Of a stretch of DNA of 64,000 nt, positions 1 through 8,848 are shown piece after piece (the first letter of the stretch is position 1; every line of letters begins with the position of its first letter). Where the stretch lies: the NCBI RefSeq assembly GCF_014191375.1, contig NZ_JACHWN010000002.1, forward strand, positions 310,001 to 374,000, written 5' to 3'. The DNA comes from Mesorhizobium sp. RMAD-H1. Its GTDB lineage: Bacteria > Pseudomonadota > Alphaproteobacteria > Rhizobiales > Rhizobiaceae. The position numbers and the translations under genes were made by a program. The notes under the pieces are model-generated. The model had not been told where the DNA came from, did no database searches, and worked only from the letters and a program-made list of their open reading frames with translations.

Positions 1-144
1 GCCGTCCTGCTCTGCGGCGCCGCCACCTTCGGCTTTGCCAATCTGTGCACGCTCAAGATCGGCGGCCAGACCGGCGACACGCTGGGCGCGGCGCAGCAGA
101 TCGCCGCGGTGGCGCTTCTGGCGGGTCTTGTCATGATGGTCTGA
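1..144 (+). CDS. cobS: Adenosylcobinamide-GDP ribazoletransferase, C-terminal end (partial)
   Basis: The reading frame is open from base 1 and stops at 142-144. It encodes the last 47 residues of a hydrophobic protein with the motif [13 protein letters not shown] followed by a final membrane segment, which is the C-terminal signature of CobS/CobV. CobS is an inner-membrane enzyme that joins alpha-ribazole (phosphate) to adenosylcobinamide-GDP, the last assembly step of cobalamin synthesis. The start lies outside the window. It fits the many cob genes between 23 and 45 kb, though it stands apart from them. The identification rests on this short, conserved tail. Confidence 0.85.
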   Translation, partial: AVLLCGAATFGFANLCTLKIGGQTGDTLGAAQQIAAVALLAGLVMMV

Positions 145-198
145 TGCGACCACATTGAAGGGAAACGGAAGGTCCGCCAACGAGATGAACCCAACGAG

Positions 199-438
199 AT
201 GAACATGGAATCGCCCTGCATCCTCGTCTGCTCGATAGACGCCAAGACCGGCTACTGCTTCGGTTGCGGCCGCACGATGGACGAGATCAGCGCCTGGACG
301 ATGATGTCGCCGGAGCGTCGCCGCGAGATCGCGGCCGCGCTTCCGGCACGCCTCGAAACGGTGGAGCGCAAGCCCAGGCGAGAGACCCGCCGGGCTCGCA
401 TGGCGCGCGAAAGGCTCGCACAGGGGAACGATGCATGA
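199..438 (+). CDS. DUF1289 family protein
   Basis: A 79-residue protein. The N-terminal half holds the DUF1289 cysteine pattern: CILVCSID, then [12 protein letters not shown], then a W and a basic segment (SPERRREI). Four closely spaced cysteines suggest a small metal-binding fold, but no function is established for the family. The C-terminal 25 residues are Arg-rich. It overlaps the next gene by four bases (ATGA at 435-438), so the two are probably translationally coupled. A second in-frame ATG at 205 is an alternative start. Confidence 0.8.
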   Translation: MNMESPCILVCSIDAKTGYCFGCGRTMDEISAWTMMSPERRREIAAALPARLETVERKPRRETRRARMARERLAQGNDA

Positions 439-1139
439 ACCGCCTTTTCTGGATCATCGTCGCGGTCGTCGGCGCCATCATCCTGCTGCTGATGGCCAAT
501 AATGACAGCGGCAGCACGCTAGGGCTTGCCAATGACGCCTTCGCCCGCGCCGCCTATCTCGGCATCTGGGGCATCGTCATCGCCGCAGGGTTCCTCGGCT
601 CAGGCATCAGGCTCGGCGATTTCGCCCGCAACATCGCCATCTGGGTCGTCATCATCCTCGCCCTCGTCGCCGGCTATCAGTATCGTTACGAGCTGCAGGA
701 CGTCGCAAACCGCATCACGGCCGGCCTCGTCCCCGGCAGCGCCATGTCGAACAGGGCGAGCGACGGCAGCCTGACGGTCACGCTCGCCAAGAGCGCCAAC
801 GGGCATTTTCAGGTGAACGGCAGGGTCAATGGCGCGCGCGTGCCGTTCCTGGTCGATACCGGCGCCTCGATGATCATTCTCTCGAGCGATGATGCAAGAC
901 GCGCCGGGATCGACACCGACAGCCTCTCCTATTCGGTTCCGATCATGACCGCCAATGGCAGCACCAGCGCCGCGGCGGTCCGGCTTAAAACGCTGCAGAT
1001 CGGCGATATCGAGCGTCATGATATCCGCGCGCTGGTCGCGCAGGACAGCCGGCTGAGCGGCAGCCTGCTCGGCATGAATTTCCTCGATACGCTGCGCGGA
1101 TTTTCCGTCCGCGGCGACGAACTGGTCCTGTCGGATTGA
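435..1139 (+). CDS. Membrane-anchored retropepsin-like aspartic protease (TIGR02281 type)
   Basis: A 234-residue protein whose start overlaps the DUF1289 stop as ATGA. Three hydrophobic segments at about residues 5-21, 41-55 and 66-81 anchor it to the inner membrane. A single retropepsin-like domain follows, with the catalytic FLVDTGAS motif at Asp141 and a hydrophobic-hydrophobic-Gly motif near the end ([11 protein letters not shown]). Like viral retropepsins, such one-motif enzymes should act as dimers; the domain probably faces the periplasm. Substrates are unknown. A longer upstream reading frame exists, but it would run through the DUF1289 gene out of frame and is not credible. Confidence 0.8.
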   Translation: MNRLFWIIVAVVGAIILLLMANNDSGSTLGLANDAFARAAYLGIWGIVIAAGFLGSGIRLGDFARNIAIWVVIILALVAGYQYRYELQDVANRITAGLVPGSAMSNRASDGSLTVTLAKSANGHFQVNGRVNGARVPFLVDTGASMIILSSDDARRAGIDTDSLSYSVPIMTANGSTSAAAVRLKTLQIGDIERHDIRALVAQDSRLSGSLLGMNFLDTLRGFSVRGDELVLSD

Positions 1140-1141
1140 AA

Positions 1142-2191
1142 TCAGGCCGCCTCGGCGGCGTTCTCCCCGATTTCGGCGAAGGCCTTGCGGATGACGCCGC
1201 TATCGGCATCCGCACGCGTCGCCTCGGTCGAGAGCAGCTGCCGCCAGCGTCGGGCGCCGGGCATGCCCTGGAAAAGCCCGATCATGTGGCGGGTCACATG
1301 CGAGAGCCTGCCGCCGGCGGCGATGTGCCTGTCGGCATAGTCGCACATCGTCTCGATGAGTGTGGCGGCATCGATGGGCGCATGCCCATCCCCGAAAATG
1401 CGCCGGTCTGCCTCGATCAGAACACCAGGATTGTGATAGGCGGCGCGGCCGAGCATGACGCCGTCGACATGCTCTAGATGGTCCAGCGCTTCATCGAGCG
1501 TCTGGATGCCGCCATTGATGCCGATGAAATGGTTCCGCAATTTCCCTTTCAGCCGATGGACGCGGTCGTAGTCGAGCGGCGGGATATCCCGGTTCTCCTT
1601 CGGCGACAGTCCCTGCAGCCAGGCCTTGCGCGCATGCACCCAGAGCGCATCGGCCCCGGCGTCGATCACCTGGCGGGCGAGCATATCGAGCGCCACCTCC
1701 GGGTCCTGATCGTCGACGCCGATCCGGCACTTGACGGTGACGGGGATATCGACCGCCCGCTTCATCGACGTGACACAGGCCGCGACCAGCCCGGGCGTCT
1801 TCATCAGGCAGGCGCCGAAGGTGCCTGACTGCACCCGGTCCGACGGGCAGCCGACATTGAGATTGATCTCGTCATAGCCGAAATCGGCGCCGATCCGCGC
1901 CGCCTCCGCAAGCTTCGCCGGATCGGAACCGCCGAGCTGCAGGGCGACGGGATGCTCCTCCGCCGAAAACCCGAGCAGCCGCTGGCGATGGCCGTGGATG
2001 GCGGCATCGGCCACCACCATCTCGGTATAGAGAAGCGCATGTCGCGTCATCTGGCGATGGAAGAACCGGCAATGCCGGTCCGTCCAGTCCATCATCGGGG
2101 CAATGGCCAAAACCGGAGGCTTGAAATATCCGGTTTCTTCTTCTCTTGCAGGCTGCTGCGTCACACGCCTCTCCGTCTTGTTTGCGTCCAT
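1142..2191 (-). CDS. dusA: tRNA-dihydrouridine(20/20a) synthase
   Basis: A 349-residue FMN-dependent enzyme that reduces uridines in the tRNA D-loop. Visible motifs are APMMDWTDRHCRFFHR near residue 31, NLNVGCPSDRVQ with the catalytic Cys, TVKCRIGVDD, and NGGIQTLDEA plus VMLGRAAYHNP for flavin phosphate binding. The R-rich GARRWRQLL segment towards the end is typical of DusA rather than DusB or DusC. It is convergent with the protease gene, with stop codons only two bases apart. The start gives a normal family length. Confidence 0.93.
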   Translation of the reverse strand: MDANKTERRVTQQPAREEETGYFKPPVLAIAPMMDWTDRHCRFFHRQMTRHALLYTEMVVADAAIHGHRQRLLGFSAEEHPVALQLGGSDPAKLAEAARIGADFGYDEINLNVGCPSDRVQSGTFGACLMKTPGLVAACVTSMKRAVDIPVTVKCRIGVDDQDPEVALDMLARQVIDAGADALWVHARKAWLQGLSPKENRDIPPLDYDRVHRLKGKLRNHFIGINGGIQTLDEALDHLEHVDGVMLGRAAYHNPGVLIEADRRIFGDGHAPIDAATLIETMCDYADRHIAAGGRLSHVTRHMIGLFQGMPGARRWRQLLSTEATRADADSGVIRKAFAEIGENAAEAA

Positions 2192-2404
2192 TTAGACCAA
2201 ATCCGGCAATTTTGCACTGGATTTGGTCCAATAGATCGAAAAGCCTCCCGGAACCCCGTTCCCGCAAGGGCGGGAAAGCGCCTTCCGTCACCAATGGTCT
2301 CGTCGCCGATATGCACGAACAGCTCCGTCGAGACGGCGCCCGGCCATATGCAGGTTATGTGGGTATTGTGCTTCTGGCCGGTAAGGCCGAACGCCGGTCC
2401 TTGA

Positions 2405-3298
2405 TCACGGGAACACCTCCCGGAGCGTGTCGATGAAGGCGCGCAGGCTGCCCGGCAGGTGGCGGCGGCCGGGATAATAAAGGATCAGGCCCGGGATCGG
2501 CGGGCACCAGTCCTCCAGCACCGGCCTCAGCGTCCCTTCCGTGAGCTGGGCGGCAATTGCATGCTCCGGCACATAGGCGATGCCGAGGCCGCGTTCGGCC
2601 GCCTCGACCATCAGCTCGATCCGGTCGAGCGTCAACCGCCCGGGCACATCGATCCTGATCTCCTCCCCGTGGCGCTCGAACTCCCAGCGATAGAGCTTGC
2701 CGCTCGGCATGCGGTGGCGGATGCAGGCATGCGCGCGCAGATCGTCCGGAAGGTGCGGCACGCCCGATCGCGCGAGATAGCCCGGCGAGGCGACCGCCAG
2801 AAAGCGTACCTCGCCCCCGAAGCGGACGCCGATCATATCCTGCGGCACCGACTCGCCGAGCCGGACACCTGCATCGAACCCCTCCGCCACGATGTCGACC
2901 AGCCTGCCTTCGGCGACGATGTCGACCGCCACCTCCGGATATCGCTCAAGCACCGCCGGCACCACCCGTTCGAGCAGGAGGCGGGCGGCGGCCTCGGGCG
3001 CGTTGATCCGCACCGTGCCGCTTGGGCTACCCCGGAAGGGATCGAGCTCCTCCAGCGCCAGATCGACGTCGCGCAAGGCAGGCGCGAGACGTGCGAGCAG
3101 GTGCTCGCCCGGTTCCGTCAGCGAGACGCTGCGGGTCGTCCGATGCAGGAGCCGCACGCCCAGCCTGCGTTCGAGCGCGCGCATCAAATGACTGACCGCC
3201 GAGGGCGACAGCCCGAGCTCGTCGGCCGCACGCTTGAAGCTGCGGTGCCGCGCAACGGCTGCGAAGGCATTGAGATCAGCAAGGTCCGGCTTTTTCAT
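2405..3298 (-). CDS. LysR-family transcriptional regulator
   Basis: A 297-residue regulator starting at the ATG read from 3298. An N-terminal winged helix-turn-helix (LADLNAFAAVARHRSFKRAA, then LGLSPSAVSHLMRALE) precedes a LysR substrate-binding domain. An upstream in-frame start 12 codons earlier is less likely. It is divergent from a short-chain dehydrogenase 98 bp away, the usual arrangement of a LysR regulator and its target. A perfect inverted repeat covers its own start codon, suggesting autoregulation. The inducer is unknown. Confidence 0.85.
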   Translation of the reverse strand: MKKPDLADLNAFAAVARHRSFKRAADELGLSPSAVSHLMRALERRLGVRLLHRTTRSVSLTEPGEHLLARLAPALRDVDLALEELDPFRGSPSGTVRINAPEAAARLLLERVVPAVLERYPEVAVDIVAEGRLVDIVAEGFDAGVRLGESVPQDMIGVRFGGEVRFLAVASPGYLARSGVPHLPDDLRAHACIRHRMPSGKLYRWEFERHGEEIRIDVPGRLTLDRIELMVEAAERGLGIAYVPEHAIAAQLTEGTLRPVLEDWCPPIPGLILYYPGRRHLPGSLRAFIDTLREVFP

Positions 3299-3318
3299 TG
3301 ATGAATCTCTTTCATCAA
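3298..3318. promoter_or_regulatory. Inverted repeat, probable LysR operator
   Basis: The sequence TTGATGAA, a five-base spacer, then TTCATCAA forms a perfect 8-bp inverted repeat of 21 bp overall. It contains T-N11-A spacings as in LysR boxes. It begins on the first base of the LysR start codon and lies in the intergenic region shared with the divergent SDR gene. Assignment as an operator is inference from position and symmetry. Confidence 0.5.
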
Positions 3319-3396
3319 CGCATACGAAATTCAAGGTCTAATCTCATTAATGCAATGCCCCTATCTCAGTCTCGGTACAAACAAAGGAGACCAATC

Positions 3397-4239
3397 ATGA
3401 CACGTACATGGTTCATTACCGGGGCATCTTCCGGCTTCGGCCGGCTGATGGCCGAAAAGCTGCTGGCGCGCGGCGACCGTGTTGCCGCGACGGTGCGCCG
3501 TCCCGATGCGCTGGACGATCTTCGCGCCGCCCATGGCGAGCGGCTCTGGATCGCCAATCTCGACCTCAGGGATACGGACGCGGTGCGCCGCACGCTCGAC
3601 CGCGCATTCGGCGAACTGGGACGCATCGACGTCATCGTCAGCAATGCCGGCTATGGCCTGCTGGGGGCCGCCGAGGAGGCGACCGATGCCCAGGTGCGCG
3701 ACATCATCGACACCAACCTTATCGGTTCGATCGCCGTCATCCGGGCTGCTCTGCCCCACCTGCGAGCCCAGGGCGGCGGCCGCATTCTCCAAGTATCCTC
3801 CGAAGGCGGGCAGATCGTCTATCCCGGTTTCAGCCTCTATCACGCCACCAAATGGGGTATCGAGGGTTTCGTCGAGACAGTCGCCAGGGAGGTGGCGCCC
3901 TTCGGTATCCAGTTCACCCTCGTCGAACCAGGGCCGGCACGGACCAACTTCGGAAGCGGCATCGTCCAGCCGGAACCGATCGCGGCCTATGACGGCACAC
4001 CCGCCCATCTCACGCGCGATGCGCTGTTCAGCGGTGAATGGGTTGTTATCGGCGACCCCAACCGGATGGCGGATGCGATGATTGCGGTGGGCAATGAAAC
4101 CACCCCACCTCTGCGGCTGGCGCTCGGCAGCACCTCCTATCAGGCGATCCGCGATGCGCTCCACAAGCGTCTGGACGAGTTGGAAGCGCATCGCGCGATC
4201 ACCGTCTCGACCGATTATCCCGCGGAGGAGCTCGCCTGA
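3397..4239 (+). CDS. SDR-family oxidoreductase
   Basis: A 280-residue classical short-chain dehydrogenase/reductase. The nucleotide-binding motif TGASSGFG lies at the N-terminus, NAG (SNAGYGLLG) at about residue 84, and catalytic Ser and YHATK further on. This start is preferred because AAGGAG lies about 8 bases upstream of the ATG at 3397; an earlier in-frame ATG has no such site. It is divergent from the LysR gene, which probably controls it. The substrate cannot be read from the sequence. Confidence 0.85.
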   Translation: MTRTWFITGASSGFGRLMAEKLLARGDRVAATVRRPDALDDLRAAHGERLWIANLDLRDTDAVRRTLDRAFGELGRIDVIVSNAGYGLLGAAEEATDAQVRDIIDTNLIGSIAVIRAALPHLRAQGGGRILQVSSEGGQIVYPGFSLYHATKWGIEGFVETVAREVAPFGIQFTLVEPGPARTNFGSGIVQPEPIAAYDGTPAHLTRDALFSGEWVVIGDPNRMADAMIAVGNETTPPLRLALGSTSYQAIRDALHKRLDELEAHRAITVSTDYPAEELA

Positions 4240-4306
4240 ATGCGGGGCGATCCCGCTCCATGGTGCATGGGGGCCGGGCCGGGAGATCGTTCCGGCCCCT
4301 GAAAAA

Positions 4307-4720
4307 TCAGGAGGACGAGGGACTCGCTTTGGCTACCCCTTCCAGATAAAGCCATCGATGCCGCCGGTCAGGCCAGTGAAGTGTCTGCGGCGGCGGGAAG
4401 TCCTGGTCTTCGAAACAGCCGGCGGAGATGGAAATCGCATCCTTGAGCGCCTCCGCGCGCATGAAAACCACCGACCCGCAGTGGACGCAAAAGTGCTGCT
4501 CCAGCCATGCCCCCGACGTGCCGGGCCTGCGCCAGGATTTCGTCTCCCCTTTCCGGCCGACCACGGCGGCATCGGGGTAGATGGCCCGGTAGGAGAAGGC
4601 TGTTCCGGTGCAGCGCTGGCATTCGTTGCAGGAGCAGGCATAGACCCGCCGCGGCTCGCCGGCACAGATGAGTTCCACCTGCCGGCAGGAGCACGTCGCC
4701 CTGCGCAAGGGCCTATGCAT
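4307..4720 (-). CDS. GFA (CENP-V/glutathione-dependent formaldehyde-activating) domain protein
   Basis: A 137-residue zinc-binding protein with the GFA pattern CSCRQVEL, CSCNECQRCTGTAFSYR and FCVHCGSVVF, giving the two cysteine-based zinc sites of the family. Members bind zinc and some act on S-hydroxymethylglutathione, but most are uncharacterised. The chosen start overlaps the end of the upstream imine-reductase-like gene by 8 bases, suggesting one transcript. The C-terminus ends in a short serine-rich tail. Confidence 0.8.
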   Translation of the reverse strand: MHRPLRRATCSCRQVELICAGEPRRVYACSCNECQRCTGTAFSYRAIYPDAAVVGRKGETKSWRRPGTSGAWLEQHFCVHCGSVVFMRAEALKDAISISAGCFEDQDFPPPQTLHWPDRRHRWLYLEGVAKASPSSS

Positions 4721-5630
4721 CCGCCTTCTCCGCGGCGTTGGAGGCGACCCTGTCATGCCGGATCAAGGGGGCAAGCGAGGCGAAGTCGGCGCCTGGACCG
4801 TGTTGTGCGAGCGCACGGCGAAAGACCCCGTCCATGGCTTGCGGCAGGGCTGCATCGATCCCCTGCTCATCGCAGACCTCCAGCAGATGCTGGAAAGCAC
4901 TGTAATGGGCGCCCAATGAGGCCAGCGTCTTCTCATCGCCGTCGAAGCGGTGGCTCGCCGTCCTGTCGATCAGATCAAACAGCGCCGCATCAACGACGGG
5001 CTTGAAGGCGAGGAGCTGGTTCCGGAATGATTCGAGGTCGATATCTTCCGCCTGGGCGACGGCCATGCCCTGCAGGGCGCCGAACAGACCGCCCCACATC
5101 TGCGTGAGCAATGCCGTATCAAGGGCGGAGGCCTGGCCTGGAACCTCCCCGACATAGGTTGTCCGGCCGCCAAGCGCGAGAAGCACGGGTTCAAAGGCCT
5201 GGAATGCCGCCCTGGACCCCGAATAGAGGAGTGCCGCCTCCGGCCGGCCGATGAAATCCGGCGTGGCCATGATCGCCCCGTCCAGGTAGGCGGCCCCTTG
5301 CGACGTAACCCACGCGCCTTCCTGCCGGGCAAGTCCCGGCGAGCCTGACGTGAGCTGCACCACGGTCTTGCCGGCCAGAATGGAAGCCACGCTGTCCCGC
5401 CGCAGCAAGGCATCGCTTGCCGCATAGTCCAGCACGTTGATGAATATGAGCTCGGCCTGCGCGACCACGTCCTCGACGCTCGCCCCGCTCCTTGCACCCA
5501 TCGCGATCAGCGGCTCGCATCTTGCCGCAGTGCGGTTCCACACCCATGTAGGATATCCGCTGTCGAGAAGCGTTCTGACAAGGGCGGAACCCATGCGTCC
5601 CGCGCCGATGACGCAAACTGGTTGTTTCAT
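4713..5630 (-). CDS. NAD(P)-dependent oxidoreductase, imine-reductase-like
   Basis: A 305-residue protein. An N-terminal Rossmann fold (VIGAGRMGSALVRTLLDSGY) and a helical C-terminal domain place it in the 3-hydroxyisobutyrate dehydrogenase superfamily. The segment YLDGAIMATP with LYSGS downstream resembles imine reductases and reductive aminases more than true beta-hydroxyacid dehydrogenases, and no clear catalytic lysine of the latter is visible. It is divergent from an HxlR-type regulator 129 bp away and heads an operon with the GFA gene. The physiological substrate is unknown. Confidence 0.7.
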   Translation of the reverse strand: MKQPVCVIGAGRMGSALVRTLLDSGYPTWVWNRTAARCEPLIAMGARSGASVEDVVAQAELIFINVLDYAASDALLRRDSVASILAGKTVVQLTSGSPGLARQEGAWVTSQGAAYLDGAIMATPDFIGRPEAALLYSGSRAAFQAFEPVLLALGGRTTYVGEVPGQASALDTALLTQMWGGLFGALQGMAVAQAEDIDLESFRNQLLAFKPVVDAALFDLIDRTASHRFDGDEKTLASLGAHYSAFQHLLEVCDEQGIDAALPQAMDGVFRRALAQHGPGADFASLAPLIRHDRVASNAAEKADA

Positions 5631-5718
5631 GATATTTCTCCGGCCTGGGCCATTTGAGGGTTTTCGTTTGGGCGCGCGCTGAGTCAGATTATGAATTCAC
5701 CCGGCGTTATGAAGTACG

Positions 5719-5734
5719 CACTTGCGGGTAAGTG
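5719..5734. promoter_or_regulatory. Short inverted repeat between divergent genes, possible HxlR operator
   Basis: CACTT at 5719-5723 and AAGTG at 5730-5734 form an inverted repeat spaced by six bases. It lies in the 129-bp region between the imine-reductase-like gene and the HxlR gene. HxlR regulators bind short palindromes next to their own gene. The match is short, so this is tentative. Confidence 0.3.
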
Positions 5735-5759
5735 TCGAAAACTGTCAGGAGATCGAGAT

Positions 5760-6101
5760 ATGAAGGACCAGGAGCCGGATGACTGCGGCTTCGCCACGGC
5801 GCTGCGGGCGATCGGCGGAAAATGGAAGACGTCATTGCTCTGGGCGCTCCACCTGCGCCCGCACCGGTTCGCCGAGTTGCGCCGGGTGTTGCCCGGCATC
5901 AGCGAAAAGGTCCTGACTCAGCAATTGCGGCAGATGGAGGCTGACGGCCTGGTCAGCCGCCATGATTTTGATGAGGTGCCACCCCGTGTCGAATATGCGA
6001 TCACGCCGCTGGGGCTGAGCCTCAACGATGCGGTGACGGCGATGTCGAAATGGGGCAAGCACCATGAGGCCTGGAAAGCGCATCAGGAGACCGCGGCATA
6101 G
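5760..6101 (+). CDS. HxlR-family (winged helix) transcriptional regulator
   Basis: A 113-residue regulator with the HxlR fold: a Cys near the N-terminus (DDCGFATALRAIGGKWKTSL), then the recognition region RFAELRRVLPGISEKVLTQQLRQME and the wing (RVEYAITPLG). The single Cys ahead of the domain is the position used for redox or electrophile sensing in relatives such as HypR and YodB, so an aldehyde or electrophile signal is possible. The ATG at 5760 follows AGGAG by 8 bases, whereas earlier in-frame starts lack a site. It is divergent from the imine-reductase-like operon. Confidence 0.85.
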   Translation: MKDQEPDDCGFATALRAIGGKWKTSLLWALHLRPHRFAELRRVLPGISEKVLTQQLRQMEADGLVSRHDFDEVPPRVEYAITPLGLSLNDAVTAMSKWGKHHEAWKAHQETAA

Positions 6102-6233
6102 CCGGCTTGTGTGTACACAGGACGCACCGTGTCACCTCAGGATGATTTCATTCTCTCCACGAATGAATGAACGGCCGCGGTGGGCAATCCCGCGGCTTTA
6201 TCGGCGGGCGGCCCAAGCGGGTCTTCCGGCCCG

Positions 6234-6860
6234 TCAGATCTGCTCGCAAACGGCGGCGAAGGCCGCGGCTTTCTCCAGAATGGCGATGAAGCGATTGCCG
6301 GCGATCTCGACCGGTCCCGAATTGTCGAGCACGATCGCGCCGTCGCGATGGGCGATCGCCTGGGCGCTGCGCCGCAGCCGCTCCTCGATCGCCGCCGCGT
6401 CCTCGCGCCCGCGCTGGGCCAGACGGCGCGCCAGCACTTGCCGTTCGGCATTGAGATGCACGACCCGGACATTGGCATAGGTGGCGCTGATCTCTCCAAG
6501 CGTGCTCCGCGAGACATTGGCGATGACCACCGAGCCGCCTTCCACGTGATGATCCACCGATTTGGGCAGCGCATAGCGCAGCCCGTGCGCATCCCAGTGC
6601 AGGCTGAAGGCGCCCGATTGCAGCGCCGCGTCGAAGGCCTGCTCGTTCAGCGTATCGTGTTCCTCCGCGTCTCCCGCCGCCGCGCGCGTCACGATCCGGC
6701 GGACGAAGTGGAATTCCGGGCGATGCTGCAGCCGCTCGCGCGCATAGGAAAGGATGGTGTCCTTGCCCGAGCCGCTGGGCCCCACCACGGCGACGAAAAC
6801 ACCGTTCCTCAGCGGCCGCGTCTCGCTCATGACGCGCTCGATCGAACCTGCTGCCGTCAT
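6234..6860 (-). CDS. phnN: Ribose 1,5-bisphosphate phosphokinase
   Basis: A 208-residue P-loop kinase (VVGPSGSGKDTIL) that phosphorylates ribose 1,5-bisphosphate to PRPP, the last step of the C-P lyase route. The guanylate-kinase-like fold is supported by FVRRIVTRAA and FSLHWDAHGLRYALP. The start at 6860 overlaps the phnM stop as ATGA and is preferred; an alternative ATG is at 6830. It is the last gene of a DUF1045-phnM-phnN operon. Confidence 0.9.
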   Translation of the reverse strand: MTAAGSIERVMSETRPLRNGVFVAVVGPSGSGKDTILSYARERLQHRPEFHFVRRIVTRAAAGDAEEHDTLNEQAFDAALQSGAFSLHWDAHGLRYALPKSVDHHVEGGSVVIANVSRSTLGEISATYANVRVVHLNAERQVLARRLAQRGREDAAAIEERLRRSAQAIAHRDGAIVLDNSGPVEIAGNRFIAILEKAAAFAAVCEQI

Positions 6861-7996
6861 ATCACCCGTTCTCCCTGGCGCCACACCGTCCTGATGACGG
6901 GCACATGATCATCGACACGCACGCGCACCAGATCGGCGCGCTTGCCCACGGCAATCTCGCCGCGGTCGTCGAGCCCGACGGCCTCGGCCGAATTCTTCGA
7001 GACGAGCCGCATCGCCTGCGGCAGGGTGATGCCCTCGACCACGTCGCTCAAGAAAAATGCCGACTGCATCAGGCTGAAGGGGATGTAGTCGGAGGAAAGG
7101 ATGTCGAGACAGCCTTTCTCGGCCAGTTCGCGCGCCGAGACATTGCCCGAATGCGATCCGCCGCGCACCACATTGGGCGCGCCCATCAGCACCGACAGTC
7201 CCGCTTCCTTGGAAGCCGCGGCGGCCGCCAGCGTGGTCGGAAACTCCGCAACGCGTATCCCCTGGCTTACCGCCTCCTCGACATGGGCGGCGGTGGCGTC
7301 GTCATGGCTCGCCAGCACGATGCCGCGCGCCCGGCAGGCTTCGGAAATCGTCCTGCGGTTGACCGCCGAATACCGCTCGGAATCGGCCATGCGCCTTTCG
7401 CAATAGCGGCGGAATTCCTCCTCCGAAGCTTTCAGCTTGCGCATGTAATAGACGCGGTAGCTCTCCGCATCGGCGAATTGCCGCTGTCCCGGCGCATGGT
7501 CCATCAGCGAGGCCATGCGCACCCGGTCATAGCCCTGCATGGCCGAGAAGGCTTCGAGGCAGTCCGGCGCCGAGACCTCGCAGCGCAGATGCAGGAAATG
7601 CTCGGCCCGCAGCCGGTTGTTCTTCATGCCGTCCGAAATCGCATCGGCCAGCACGGCCATGTCCTCCACGCCCACCTCCGTCTCGCCATCGAGGCCGACG
7701 CGCAGCGCATCGAAGACCGTGGTGATGCCGGAAGCGGCGATCTGCGCATCATGCGCCTGAACGGCGGCGAGCGGATTCCAGCGCACCTTGGGGCGCGGCG
7801 CGTAATGTCCCTCCAGATGATCGGTATGGAGCTCGATCAGCCCGGGCGTGAGGAAATCGCCCTCCAGATCCTCGCCGGCCGTCATCGCCCCTTCGGAAAT
7901 ATCGGCGATCTGCCCGTCCCGGACCAGCACGGAGCCTGTCAGCACCTCGTTTTCGAGGACGATCCGGGCATTTTTCAGAATGAATTCATGCGGCAT
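6857..7996 (-). CDS. phnM: Alpha-D-ribose 1-methylphosphonate 5-triphosphate diphosphatase
   Basis: A 379-residue amidohydrolase-superfamily enzyme that cleaves pyrophosphate from ribosyl phosphonate triphosphates before C-P lyase acts. The signature LTPGLIELHTDHLEGHYAPR carries metal ligands, with further ligands around SHDDATAAHVEE and the late SSDYIPFSLM. The ATG at 7996 has an AGGAAAAG site upstream; a GTG seven codons earlier is possible. It lies one base after the DUF1045 stop and overlaps phnN, so the three are one operon. Confidence 0.92.
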   Translation of the reverse strand: MPHEFILKNARIVLENEVLTGSVLVRDGQIADISEGAMTAGEDLEGDFLTPGLIELHTDHLEGHYAPRPKVRWNPLAAVQAHDAQIAASGITTVFDALRVGLDGETEVGVEDMAVLADAISDGMKNNRLRAEHFLHLRCEVSAPDCLEAFSAMQGYDRVRMASLMDHAPGQRQFADAESYRVYYMRKLKASEEEFRRYCERRMADSERYSAVNRRTISEACRARGIVLASHDDATAAHVEEAVSQGIRVAEFPTTLAAAAASKEAGLSVLMGAPNVVRGGSHSGNVSARELAEKGCLDILSSDYIPFSLMQSAFFLSDVVEGITLPQAMRLVSKNSAEAVGLDDRGEIAVGKRADLVRVRVDDHVPVIRTVWRQGERVI

Positions 7997-7997
7997 G

Positions 7998-8720
7998 TCA
8001 TGCACTTTTCCTGCCACGGGCTCCCGTCAATGAAGAATGGGCCAGCGGATGAAGGGAATGGACTTCGAACGGCGCGCCGGGCTCGGCTTCGACGAACAGC
8101 GCCAGATTGGCGATTTCGACCGGCTCGCTTAGGACCGGCTCGAAGAACGCATCAAGCATGCGCGCGACGCGAAGTCTATCTTTCTCCTCGACGCGCCCCG
8201 TCAAGGTCATATGGAAGCGGAAATCATCGAACACGTAAGGATAACCCCATTGATCGAGATTCCTCAACTGCGAAATACTTAATGTTTCAGGCCGCCGCTT
8301 GGCCCTCTCGGCATCGCTCGCTGGTGCGCGGAAGCGATCGAAGGCCACGACCACGTCATTCGCCAGTTGATCGAGCTCGAGCACCGGCTCCTCGGGCACC
8401 AGCGCGAAGAAATGGCCGAGAGCGGCCACCTGGAGCCGCGGGATCGTCACGGCGCCGGTCGATGATGCGAAATGCATCAACGCCGATAAAAGATCGCGTT
8501 CGGTCAAATTTTCGGCGAGCCGGAAGGGCGCCTTCAGGGTCGCATGGAAACCATAGCGCCGCGGCTCCACCGTCAGGCGCGCCACTTCCTCCGCCTCGAA
8601 GGAGCGGATCGCCGGCGGCTTTACCGTCTCGCCGCTGAAGGCGTTGCGGCCGAGCCAGTTGGCGGCCACCTTGGTGAGCGGGTCGCCGGCTGGCGGCGTG
8701 AAATAGATCGCGTAGCGCAT
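7998..8720 (-). CDS. DUF1045 phosphonate-metabolism protein (2H phosphoesterase-like)
   Basis: A 240-residue protein with two H-x-T motifs, FHATLKAPFR near residue 60 and FHMTLTGR near residue 168. This is the arrangement of 2H-type RNA ligase/cyclic phosphodiesterases. The family is found in phn operons. By position and fold it could open the cyclic ribose phosphate produced by C-P lyase, the job of PhnP elsewhere, but that is inference. It is the first gene of the operon with phnM and phnN. No C-P lyase core genes lie nearby. Confidence 0.8.
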   Translation of the reverse strand: MRYAIYFTPPAGDPLTKVAANWLGRNAFSGETVKPPAIRSFEAEEVARLTVEPRRYGFHATLKAPFRLAENLTERDLLSALMHFASSTGAVTIPRLQVAALGHFFALVPEEPVLELDQLANDVVVAFDRFRAPASDAERAKRRPETLSISQLRNLDQWGYPYVFDDFRFHMTLTGRVEEKDRLRVARMLDAFFEPVLSEPVEIANLALFVEAEPGAPFEVHSLHPLAHSSLTGARGRKSA

Positions 8721-8848
8721 GCCCGATTCCCTCGTTCCTTCCCCTTGTTACATGCAGAATATGACAAGCCAACAAAGGAAATCTCCGCCAATCGGCGTAA
8801 CTGCAGGCTGGCCTTTTGCCTTTCGCCTGACTATTGAGGGGCGATCAA

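Noticed and set aside
264-434. Upstream extension of the retropepsin-like gene
   Set aside because: It would overlap almost the whole DUF1289 gene out of frame; the ATGA start at 435 is better.
4270-4299. GC-rich stem after the SDR gene as a terminator
   Set aside because: The stem GGGGCCGG/CCGGCCCC is clear, but neither side has a T run on the relevant strand, so termination is not supported.
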